From CAZCFB01 sp964511535 (GTDB lineage: Bacteria; Myxococcota_A; Polyangia; GCA-2747355; CAZCFB01): a stretch of DNA of 50,832 nt. Both the position numbers and the translations under genes were made by a program. The notes under the pieces were generated by a model that was given only the letters and a program-made list of their open reading frames with translations, made no database searches and was not told the DNA's origin. Shown here piece after piece: positions 44,269 through 50,832 of the stretch (within the stretch, counting starts at the first letter, position 1; each line of letters opens with the position of its first letter). The DNA lies in assembly GCA_964511535.1 (NCBI GenBank), contig CAZEFW010000052.1:1-50832 (forward strand), given 5' to 3'.

Positions 44269-45203
44269 GGCGTCTCCCTCCGGTTGGGGGAGACCTTGAG
44301 GCAGGCGCCCAGCAGCAGCTCCTCGCACAGGTCCGCGTAGTCCAGGCCATCCAGCTCGGCCACCATGGGCAGCAGGCTGTGGCTGGTCATGCCAGGGATC
44401 GTGTTGATCTCCAGCATCTGCGGCTCGGCCTCGCCGTCCCAGCGGAAGTCGGTGCGCGTCCCGCCGTGGCACTCGAGCAGCCGGTGCAGCGCCAGCGCGG
44501 CGTCTCGCATCTGCTGCTCCACCGCAGCAGGCACGGGGGCCGGCGCGAAGTACTGGGTGTCGTCGCTCTCGTACTTGGCCTCGTAGTCGTAGTGGCCGCT
44601 CACGGGGCGGATCTCCACGGAGCCCAGGACCCGGGCGTCGTCGCCGTGGCCCAGCACACCCACCGAAAGCTCCTTGCCCGGCACGTATGTCTCGGCGATG
44701 GCGTCGCCGGCCAGGGCCAGCGCGTCGGCGATGTCCTCCGGCTCCTTCACGATGGTCAGCCCCACCGAGCTGCCGTCGCGGTTCGGCTTGATCACGACGG
44801 GCAGGCCCAGCTCCAGGACATCGGCCTCGGAGGCCGGGTGGCGCCACTCGGGCGTGGGGATCCCGGCCCTGCGAGCCAGCTCCTTGGTCAGGGCCTTGTC
44901 CATGGCCATCGCAGATCCCTGCACGCCCGATCCGGTGTACGAAATCCCGAGGCATTCCAGCAGGCCCTGGATGCAGCCATCTTCGCCCCAGGTGCCGTGC
45001 AGACAGATGAATGCGATCTCCACCTTCGTCTGCTCGAGCTGGCTCGAGATGTCCCGGCCCACGTCCACCGCAGCGGCGTCATAACCCCTTGAAATCAAGG
45101 CCTTAAGCACCGCGCCGCCGGTCTCGAGTGAGACCTCGCGCTCGGCGGAGAGCCCGCCCAGCAGCACGCCGATATGCCTGTTTTTCGCCTCTTCCGGAGT
45201 CAT
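44265..45203 (-). CDS. ddl: D-alanine--D-alanine ligase
   Basis: ATG at 45203 (MTPEEAKNRHIGVLLGGLSA) gives 312 residues, as expected for DdlB-type enzymes. ATP-grasp landmarks are GVLLGGLSAEREVSL, CLHGTWGEDGCIQGLLECLG, VVIKPNRDGSSVGL and the metal-binding end EPQMLEINTIPGMTSHSLLP. It makes the D-Ala-D-Ala dipeptide used by MurF. The Shine-Dalgarno is weak (GAGAG at some distance). A 147-base gap separates it from murC, exactly where murB usually lies in this gene order. Confidence 0.93.
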   Translation of the reverse strand: MTPEEAKNRHIGVLLGGLSAEREVSLETGGAVLKALISRGYDAAAVDVGRDISSQLEQTKVEIAFICLHGTWGEDGCIQGLLECLGISYTGSGVQGSAMAMDKALTKELARRAGIPTPEWRHPASEADVLELGLPVVIKPNRDGSSVGLTIVKEPEDIADALALAGDAIAETYVPGKELSVGVLGHGDDARVLGSVEIRPVSGHYDYEAKYESDDTQYFAPAPVPAAVEQQMRDAALALHRLLECHGGTRTDFRWDGEAEPQMLEINTIPGMTSHSLLPMVAELDGLDYADLCEELLLGACLKVSPNRRETP

Positions 45204-45350
45204 GATTTGTTGGCTCTCTCCCCACAATCCAGTAGGGCAGAGCCACCAACCAGGCGCAACTTTTTGGCGGGTGTTTCTGGACATAATCATGCCCAGATCC
45301 GATGCCCCGAGCCGGCCTCGCCCGGGCGTATTACGCGGCCGGTCCGGCGC

Positions 45351-46733
45351 CTACCCCTTGAGCCGCTCCAGCAGGCCCTGGCCCACCTTCCAGATGTCCC
45401 CGGCGCCGAGGGTAACCACCAGATCGCCGGGCTGTACGCGCTGCGCCAGGACGTCGAGGCACAGGTCCTTGGTGGAGCGGTAGGTCACGTCCCGGTGGCC
45501 GTGGCCGCGGATGGCGTCCACCAGCCGCTCGGAGTGGATCCCCGGCCGCTCCGCCTCGCCGGCGGCGTAGATGTCGGTGACCATCACCAGGTCCGCGTCA
45601 TAGAAGGCGGTGGCGAACTGGTCGAACAGCAGCTCGGTGCGGCTGAAGCGGTGGGGCTGGAACACCGCCACCAGGCGGCCGTCGAAGGCCTCCCGGGCGC
45701 CGCGCAGGGTGGCCAGTATCTCGGTGGGGTGGTGGCCGTAGTCGTCCACCACGGTGACCTGCTGCTCCACGCCCCGCACGGTGAAGCGCCGCTGCACGCC
45801 GCCGAACCCGTCCAGGGCCGCCCTGGTCACGTCGTAGGGCACCTCGAGCTCGTCGGCCACGGCCACGGCGGCCAGGGCGTTGAGCATGTTGTGCCGCCCG
45901 ATCATCTGCAGCGAGATGGGCGCCAGCGCCTCGCCGCGCCGCACCGGGGTGAAGCGGGTGGTGAGCCCCTCGCACTGCACGTCGGTGAGCTGGTAGTCGG
46001 CCTGGGAGGTGCTGCCGTAGGTCACCGTGCGCTTCTCCACGCGGGGCATCAGGCCCTGGATGTTGGGACAGTCGAGGCAGAGCACCGCGAGGCCGTAGAA
46101 CGGGACCTTGTTGACGAAGTCGAGGAAGGTCTCCTTGAGGGTCTCCATGTCGCCGTAGTGATCCAGGTGCTCCGGGTCCACGTTGGTCACCACCGCCACG
46201 GTGGGCGAGAGCTTGAGGAACGACCCGTCGCTCTCGTCCGCCTCGGCCACCATGGTGTCGCCGCGACCCAGCCGGGCGCTGGAGCCGAGGCTGTTGACCT
46301 TGCCGCCGATGACCACGGTGGGGTCCAGCCCGGCGGCGTTGAGCACCGTGGCCACCAGGGAGGTGGTGCTGGTCTTGCCGTGGCTGCCCGCCACGGCCAC
46401 GCCGTACTTCAGCCGCATCAACTCCGCCAGCATCTCGGCGCGGGGGATGACCGGGATGGAGCGCGCGCGGGCCTCGGCCACCTCCGGGTTGTCGGCCTTG
46501 ATGGCGCTGGAGATCACCACCACGTCGGCGTCCACGAGGTTCGCCCGATCATGCCCCTTGGTGATGCGGCCGCCCAGCTCGGCCAGGCGGCGGGTGGTAT
46601 CGGTGTCGTTGAGGTCCGAGCCGCTCACCTGCAGGCCCATGTCGAGCAGCACCTCGGCTATGCCGCTCATGCCGATGCCGCCGATGCCCACGAAGTGGAT
46701 CTGCTGGACGCGTCCCTTGAACATCAGGTCCAT
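45351..46733 (-). CDS. murC: UDP-N-acetylmuramate--L-alanine ligase MurC
   Basis: 460 residues starting MDLMFKGRVQQIHFVGIGG; GAGGAG lies about 11 bases before the ATG, and the Met at residue 4 is an alternative. The N-terminal UDP-binding fold has HFVGIGGIGMSGIAEVL. The Mur ligase ATP loop is GSHGKTSTTSLVA, followed by TNVDPEHLDHYGD and the C-terminal DDYGHHPTEI motif. It adds L-Ala to UDP-MurNAc in the cytoplasm. It lies 33 bases after murG. Confidence 0.95.
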   Translation of the reverse strand: MDLMFKGRVQQIHFVGIGGIGMSGIAEVLLDMGLQVSGSDLNDTDTTRRLAELGGRITKGHDRANLVDADVVVISSAIKADNPEVAEARARSIPVIPRAEMLAELMRLKYGVAVAGSHGKTSTTSLVATVLNAAGLDPTVVIGGKVNSLGSSARLGRGDTMVAEADESDGSFLKLSPTVAVVTNVDPEHLDHYGDMETLKETFLDFVNKVPFYGLAVLCLDCPNIQGLMPRVEKRTVTYGSTSQADYQLTDVQCEGLTTRFTPVRRGEALAPISLQMIGRHNMLNALAAVAVADELEVPYDVTRAALDGFGGVQRRFTVRGVEQQVTVVDDYGHHPTEILATLRGAREAFDGRLVAVFQPHRFSRTELLFDQFATAFYDADLVMVTDIYAAGEAERPGIHSERLVDAIRGHGHRDVTYRSTKDLCLDVLAQRVQPGDLVVTLGAGDIWKVGQGLLERLKG

Positions 46734-46766
46734 TTATCGGTGTCTCCTCGGAGTGCGCGGTAACAG

Positions 46767-47885
46767 TTACACGGCCGGCTCGCCCTGGCAAAGCCCCTCG
46801 ATGACCCGGGCCGCGTCGTCGGCGGCGGTGGGCCAGGACAGGTCGCGCATGGTGCGGCTCATGGGCCCGAGCCGGCCCAGGTCGGTGAGCAGGCCAGCGG
46901 CGGTGGCGGTGAGGGACTCGGCGGTGAGCGCGGCCTGGCGCACCATCAGCGCGCCGCCCGCGTTGCTCACCTCCTCGGCGTTCTTCGCCTGGTGGTCGTC
47001 AGCAGCGTAGGGGTAAGGCACCAGCACGGCGGGGACGCCGGCCAGGGTCAGCTCGGAGATGGTCGAGGCCCCGGCCCGGCTCACCGCCAGCCACGCGGGG
47101 CGGTAAGCGCCGGCCATGTCATGGATGAAGGCCTCCACCCGCGCCTGGATGCCAGCGTCGGCGTATGCCCGTCGGACCCGGTGCTCGTCCGCGCCCCCGG
47201 TCTGGTGGATGAACCGCAGCCCCGGGACCTGGGCCGCCAGGGCCGGCGCCGCGGCGCACACCAGCTCGTTGACCGCGCGCGCGCCCTGGCTGCCACCGAG
47301 CACCAGCAGACACGGCGCCTCCCCCGCGGCGGCTTTCTGCTGCACGTCGGGCTGGGTCCCCAGGGCCGCCACCATCTCGGCGCGGATCGGGTTGCCCAGC
47401 AGCTCGGCCTTACCCGCCGGCAGGTAGGTCGCCGCCAGCTGGAAGGAGGTCACCACCCTGAGCGCCAGGTGGGACAGCGCGCGGTTGGTCACCCCGGGCA
47501 CCGCGTTCTGCTCCAGCAGCGCCACCGGGCGGCGCAGCAGGGTGGCGGCCATCACCACGGGCGCAGAGGCGTAGCCGCCCACGCCCACCACCACGTCGGG
47601 CCGAAAGCGCCGCATGATCCTCAGGGCCGCCCACACCGCCGGGCCGAGGCCCGCGAGGGTCTGCAGGCGCACCCGCCAGGCGCTCCCCTTGAGCTTGCCC
47701 ACCCGCAGCAGCTCCACAGGGTAGCCGTGGCTCGGCAACAGCTCCGCCTCCAGGCCACCCTCGCTGCCCACGAAGAGCACCTCGCTGGCGGCGTCCCTGC
47801 GCGTGGTCGCCTCGGCGAGGGCCATGGCGGGGAAGACATGCCCGCCGGTGCCACCGCCAGCGATGATCAGGCGAATGGGCGGCAT
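46767..47885 (-). CDS. murG: UDP-GlcNAc:lipid I N-acetylglucosaminyltransferase MurG
   Basis: 372 residues, normal length for a GT28 enzyme. G-loop 1 is IIAGGGTGGHVFPAMAL. A second landmark is VVVGVGGYASAPVVMAAT followed by LLEQNAVPGVTNR. G-loop 3 is LLVLGGSQGARAVNE. The donor-binding site is SRAGASTISELTLAGVPAVL with PYPYAADDHQAKNAEEV. It completes lipid II at the inner face of the membrane. Only four bases separate it from ftsW. Confidence 0.96.
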   Translation of the reverse strand: MPPIRLIIAGGGTGGHVFPAMALAEATTRRDAASEVLFVGSEGGLEAELLPSHGYPVELLRVGKLKGSAWRVRLQTLAGLGPAVWAALRIMRRFRPDVVVGVGGYASAPVVMAATLLRRPVALLEQNAVPGVTNRALSHLALRVVTSFQLAATYLPAGKAELLGNPIRAEMVAALGTQPDVQQKAAAGEAPCLLVLGGSQGARAVNELVCAAAPALAAQVPGLRFIHQTGGADEHRVRRAYADAGIQARVEAFIHDMAGAYRPAWLAVSRAGASTISELTLAGVPAVLVPYPYAADDHQAKNAEEVSNAGGALMVRQAALTAESLTATAAGLLTDLGRLGPMSRTMRDLSWPTAADDAARVIEGLCQGEPAV

Positions 47886-47889
47886 CGGC

Positions 47890-49248
47890 TCAGCTGGCGA
47901 CGACGACGCGGCCGCGGCTCTTGCGGTTGTTGGTCCCCGTCGAGGCGGCGGCGCGGGGCCGGGCCGGGCCGGGCGTCGGGGCCGGGTTGCGGGCCCCCAC
48001 GTTGAGCAGCACGCCCATGCAGTAGCAGGTGCTCACCAGGGCGGTGCCGCCGTAGCTCATCAGCGGCAGGGTGATGCCCTTGGTGGGCACCAGGCCGAGG
48101 ACCACGCACATGTGCAGCACCGCCTGCAGGATCACCATCGCGGTGACGCCGAAGGCGAGGTAGGTGGAGAACAGGTCCCGGGCGCCCAGAGCGGCCCGCA
48201 GGCCGCGGATCAGGATCCCGGCGAACAGCAGCACCACGGCGATGAGCCCGACGAACCCGAGCTCCTCGCCAACCTGGGCCAGGATGAAGTCGTTGTGAGC
48301 CGCGGGCAGGTAGAGCAGCTTCTGCTTGCCCGCCCCCAGCCCCTGGCCGAGCAGGCCCCCCGAGCCGAGGCTGAGGAACGACTCGTAGATCTGGTAGCCC
48401 GCGTCGTGGCGGTGCCCGATGGGGTCGAGGAACGCCAGCAGGCGGCGCAGCCGCCACGGGGTGCCGACGATGGCGTTGTACACGATGGGCGCGCAGGCCA
48501 GCGCGGTGATGAGCAGGTAGCTCAGCTTGGTGCCGGCCACGAAGAGCATCACCAGGGTCACGGCGCCGAGCACCGCGGCGGTGCCCAGGTCGGGCTGGAT
48601 CAACACCAGGCCGCTGAGGAAGCCGGCGATGATCAGCGGCGGCATGAAGCCCACCGAGAACAGGCGCACCGCCTCGCGCTTACGGGCCAGAGTGCAGGCG
48701 AGGAAGATGACCAGCGCCAGCTTGGCCGGCTCGGACGGCTGGAACGACACGCCCCCCACGCGGTACCAGCGGATGGCGCCGTCCACCTTGGTGCCGAGGC
48801 CTGGTACATGCAGCAGGGCCAGGGCCATCAGGGTGACCACGAGGATCTTGTAGGCGTGCCGGCGGTAGAAGCTCACGTCGATGCGCCAGCCGAGGTACAG
48901 CGCCACCAGCCCCGCGGCGACATAGACCAGGTCACGCTTGAGGAAGAACACCTGGGAGCCGTAGCGGGTGGCGGCGAACACGGCCGAGGAGCTGTAGACC
49001 ATCACCACGCCCAGGCCGAGCAGGCAGAGCACCGCGCCGAGCAGCCACAGGTCCAGCCCCCTGGGCGCCAGGACCTCGCCGGGGGCCTCGGGAGCGGCGC
49101 GGCGAGGCCGCCGCAGGTGGTCGGCCAGGTCGGGCGCCGCCTTGCGCACGCGGTCCTTCACCCGCCCCAGGAAGCCGGGTCCATCACACTCCGGGCGCCG
49201 CTTCACCCGCTTGTTGCGCCTGGACTTTATGAGCTTGAACAGCGACAT
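47890..49248 (-). CDS. ftsW: Peptidoglycan polymerase FtsW (SEDS family)
   Basis: 452 residues from ATG 49248 (GAGG six bases upstream); ATG 49263 with AAGG nearby is a possible longer start. A basic N-terminal tail of ~60 residues precedes about ten membrane helices. SEDS landmarks are VMVYSSSAVFAATRYGS, FQPSEPAKLALVIFLAC (before the catalytic-Asp loop), LVLIQPDLGTAAVLG, HNDFILAQVGEELGFVG and PLMSYGGTALVSTC. It polymerises lipid II at the septum with FtsI. The C-terminal tail is Pro/Ala/Arg-rich. The order in the cluster is the classical one. Confidence 0.94.
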   Translation of the reverse strand: MSLFKLIKSRRNKRVKRRPECDGPGFLGRVKDRVRKAAPDLADHLRRPRRAAPEAPGEVLAPRGLDLWLLGAVLCLLGLGVVMVYSSSAVFAATRYGSQVFFLKRDLVYVAAGLVALYLGWRIDVSFYRRHAYKILVVTLMALALLHVPGLGTKVDGAIRWYRVGGVSFQPSEPAKLALVIFLACTLARKREAVRLFSVGFMPPLIIAGFLSGLVLIQPDLGTAAVLGAVTLVMLFVAGTKLSYLLITALACAPIVYNAIVGTPWRLRRLLAFLDPIGHRHDAGYQIYESFLSLGSGGLLGQGLGAGKQKLLYLPAAHNDFILAQVGEELGFVGLIAVVLLFAGILIRGLRAALGARDLFSTYLAFGVTAMVILQAVLHMCVVLGLVPTKGITLPLMSYGGTALVSTCYCMGVLLNVGARNPAPTPGPARPRAAASTGTNNRKSRGRVVVAS

Positions 49249-49342
49249 GCTCCGCCTCTCCATCAAGCCTTCTACGACCCCGGCGGGCAACTTTTTACAG
49301 GGTGATTATGGAGCCAACTTCGGCGCGGGCGTGGCCGAGGGG

Positions 49343-50695
49343 CTAGAGCGCTCGGGCCGCCTCGATGAAGACCGCCCCGCGCTGCTCGAAGTTGTCGAAC
49401 ATGTCGTACGAGCTGCAGGCGGGTGAGAGCACCACGGCGTCGCCGGGGTGAGCCAGCTCGGCGGCCAGGCGCACGGCAGCGGGGAGATCAGCTGCGCGAT
49501 GGATCGGCGCGGCGCCGGCCAGGGCCTGCTCCATGACGTCGGCGGCGGCGCCGATGAGCACCAGGTGGCGGCACCCGTCGCGCAGCAGCGGGATCAGCGG
49601 CGCGTAGTCGCCGCCCTTGTCCTTGCCCCCGGCGATGAGCACGACCGGCCGCTCGAACCCGGTGAGCGAGCCCACCACGGAGCCCACGTTGGTGGCCTTG
49701 GAGTCGTTGTAGTAGCGCACGTCGCCATGTTCGGCGGCGAACTCCATGCGGTGGGCGAGGCCCGCATAGTCCGCCAGCGCGGCAGCGCAGGCCGCGGCGT
49801 CCACGCCGAAAAGCCGGGCGGCCAGCAGGGCGGCCAGGGCGTTTTGCACGTTGTGCTGGCCGGGCAGGCGCAGCGCGGCGCGAGGGTAGGGCTCGGGCTC
49901 CTCGCCAGGCAGTTGGACCATCAGCTCGTCCCCCTGCAGCCAGGCGCCCTCCCCGGCGCCGGAGAGCCTGAAGTCGAGCACCGCCGCCTCACCCCCCGCG
50001 GCGGCCAGGTCCGCGCACCGCCCCTGCCCTGGCAGCCCGTTGACCACGGCGAAGTCGCTGACGGTCTGGCGCTCGAAGATGCGCGCCTTGGCCGCCACGT
50101 AGGCGTCGTAGTCCGGGTAGCGGTCGAGGTGGTCCTCGCTCAGGTTGAGCAGCATGGCCACCCGGGCGTGGAACCGACGGACCGTCTCGAGCTGGAACGA
50201 GGAGACCTCCACCACCATCGCGCCGCCGGGCCCCGCGGCCGGGGTGTCCACCGCCTCGCACAGGGGCGCGCCGAGGTTGCCGCCGGTGAAGGTGGGGCGA
50301 CCCGAGGCGGCCACCATGGCGCCCAGCAGCGAGGTGGTGGTGCTCTTGCCGTTGGTGCCGGTCACGGCGATGACCGGGGCCTGCACCATGCGGTAGCTCA
50401 GCTCCAGCTCGCCGATGATGGTCACGCCCGCGGCGCGCGCAGCTCGCAGCGGCGGGATGTCGGGCACGCCGGGGCTGAGCACCAGCAGGTCCGCCCCCCT
50501 GAAGCTCGCCTCGTCATGCCCCCCCAGCTCCAGCAGGCAGCTGTCCTGCAGCGCCTCCACCGCGCCGGGGATCGCCTCGGCCGGCCGATTGTCCGTGGCC
50601 GTGACCGCCGCCCCGCGTCCCGCGCACAGCCGCGCCGCGCCCACGCCCGAGCGGCCGAGGCCCACCACGAGTACATTCTTACCTTCGAGGTCCAT
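49343..50695 (-). CDS. murD: UDP-N-acetylmuramoyl-L-alanine--D-glutamate ligase MurD
   Basis: ATG at 50695 with GGAGGAG upstream gives 450 residues, as in other MurD proteins. The N-terminal Rossmann part is VLVVGLGRSGVGAARL. The ATP loop is VIAVTGTNGKSTTTSLLG. LNLSEDHLDRYPDYDAYVAA carries the metal-binding residues, and YYNDSKATN and LIAGGKDKGGDYAPL mark the C-terminal domain (LSPACSSYDMFDNFEQRG). It adds D-Glu to UDP-MurNAc-L-Ala. It is the first gene of the visible cluster; ftsW follows after 94 bases. mraY, usually next to it, would lie beyond the window edge. Confidence 0.95.
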   Translation of the reverse strand: MDLEGKNVLVVGLGRSGVGAARLCAGRGAAVTATDNRPAEAIPGAVEALQDSCLLELGGHDEASFRGADLLVLSPGVPDIPPLRAARAAGVTIIGELELSYRMVQAPVIAVTGTNGKSTTTSLLGAMVAASGRPTFTGGNLGAPLCEAVDTPAAGPGGAMVVEVSSFQLETVRRFHARVAMLLNLSEDHLDRYPDYDAYVAAKARIFERQTVSDFAVVNGLPGQGRCADLAAAGGEAAVLDFRLSGAGEGAWLQGDELMVQLPGEEPEPYPRAALRLPGQHNVQNALAALLAARLFGVDAAACAAALADYAGLAHRMEFAAEHGDVRYYNDSKATNVGSVVGSLTGFERPVVLIAGGKDKGGDYAPLIPLLRDGCRHLVLIGAAADVMEQALAGAAPIHRAADLPAAVRLAAELAHPGDAVVLSPACSSYDMFDNFEQRGAVFIEAARAL

Positions 50696-50725
50696 GTCAC
50701 TCCTCCCTGCCCGCAACCATCCCCC

Positions 50726-50832
50726 CTCAAGCCTCAAGCCTCAAGCCCCAAGCCCCAAGCCCCCCCACCCCCCGCCCCCACCACACCCCCCGCCACCCCC
50801 AAGCCCCCCACCCCCACCCCGCACCGCCCCAA
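50726..50832. repeat. Heptamer array and C-rich low-complexity tract upstream of murD
   Basis: CTCAAGC occurs three times and CCCAAGC twice, in five uninterrupted seven-base units (50726-50760). A C-rich tract (runs of 4-7 C) follows to the window edge. On the minus strand this becomes G-runs just 5' of murD, with quadruplex potential. No gene is seen here. Confidence 0.85.

Overview
The window is about 50.8 kb of very GC-rich DNA, densely coding on both strands. The number of lipoproteins with Asp/Ala/Pro-rich or Cys-rich spacers (several with CGxxxDGCGG-type segments), an ECF sigma/caspase cluster, a giant NHL/RHS lipoprotein, a sigma-54 activator and FtsZ with a very long Pro/Ala/Glu linker suggest a Gram-negative deltaproteobacterial, Myxococcota-like organism. 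This is inferred from gene style, because there is no rRNA marker in the window.

Layout. 1-7.3 kb: the start of a dihydropyrimidine-dehydrogenase-like flavoprotein, a secreted triple-parvulin protein, small uncharacterised genes, an arylsulfotransferase-family lipoprotein and a GH113-like lipoprotein. 7.6-16.5 kb: ECF sigma factor, zinc-finger anti-sigma, a secreted caspase-like protease with a probable beta-barrel tail, then a ~1975-residue lipoprotein with NHL and RHS/YD repeats. 16.5-22.2 kb: an FG-GAP/LamG lipoprotein, RlmI-type rRNA methyltransferase coupled to a GYF-domain envelope protein, and a formylglycine-generating-enzyme-fold lipoprotein. 22.2-32.5 kb: SecA, a metallo-beta-lactamase-fold hydrolase, Lon, a B12-binding radical SAM protein, and an FdrA-DUF1116 pair. 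32.5-36.5 kb: an accessory stretch with tandem repeats, tiny membrane peptides, a Cys-rich mini-lipoprotein, lower-GC DNA, a sigma-54-type promoter and a PAS/AAA+/Fis activator. 36.5-39.6 kb: a cyclase-family hydrolase with a Lys/Ala histone-like tail, a serine beta-lactamase-fold lipoprotein and a Cys-rich lipoprotein. 39.8-40.0 kb: a non-coding segment that folds into many perfect helices. 40.0-50.7 kb, all on the minus strand: the division and cell wall cluster murD-ftsW-murG-murC-ddl-ftsQ-ftsA-ftsZ, with no murB.

The most interesting part is 33.5-36.5 kb. A 25-codon membrane peptide has a strong Shine-Dalgarno and a near-perfect -24/-12 promoter. A second 30-codon membrane peptide is a recent paralogue of the N-terminus of its 165-residue neighbour. 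A sigma-54 activator gene lies directly beside them. The second candidate is the ~225-nt structured RNA between a lipoprotein gene and ftsZ, closed by a 10-bp perfect helix. The ECF sigma/anti-sigma/caspase/RHS cluster is a third candidate for a coordinated envelope-located system.

All calls come from reading the sequence; no database search was run.
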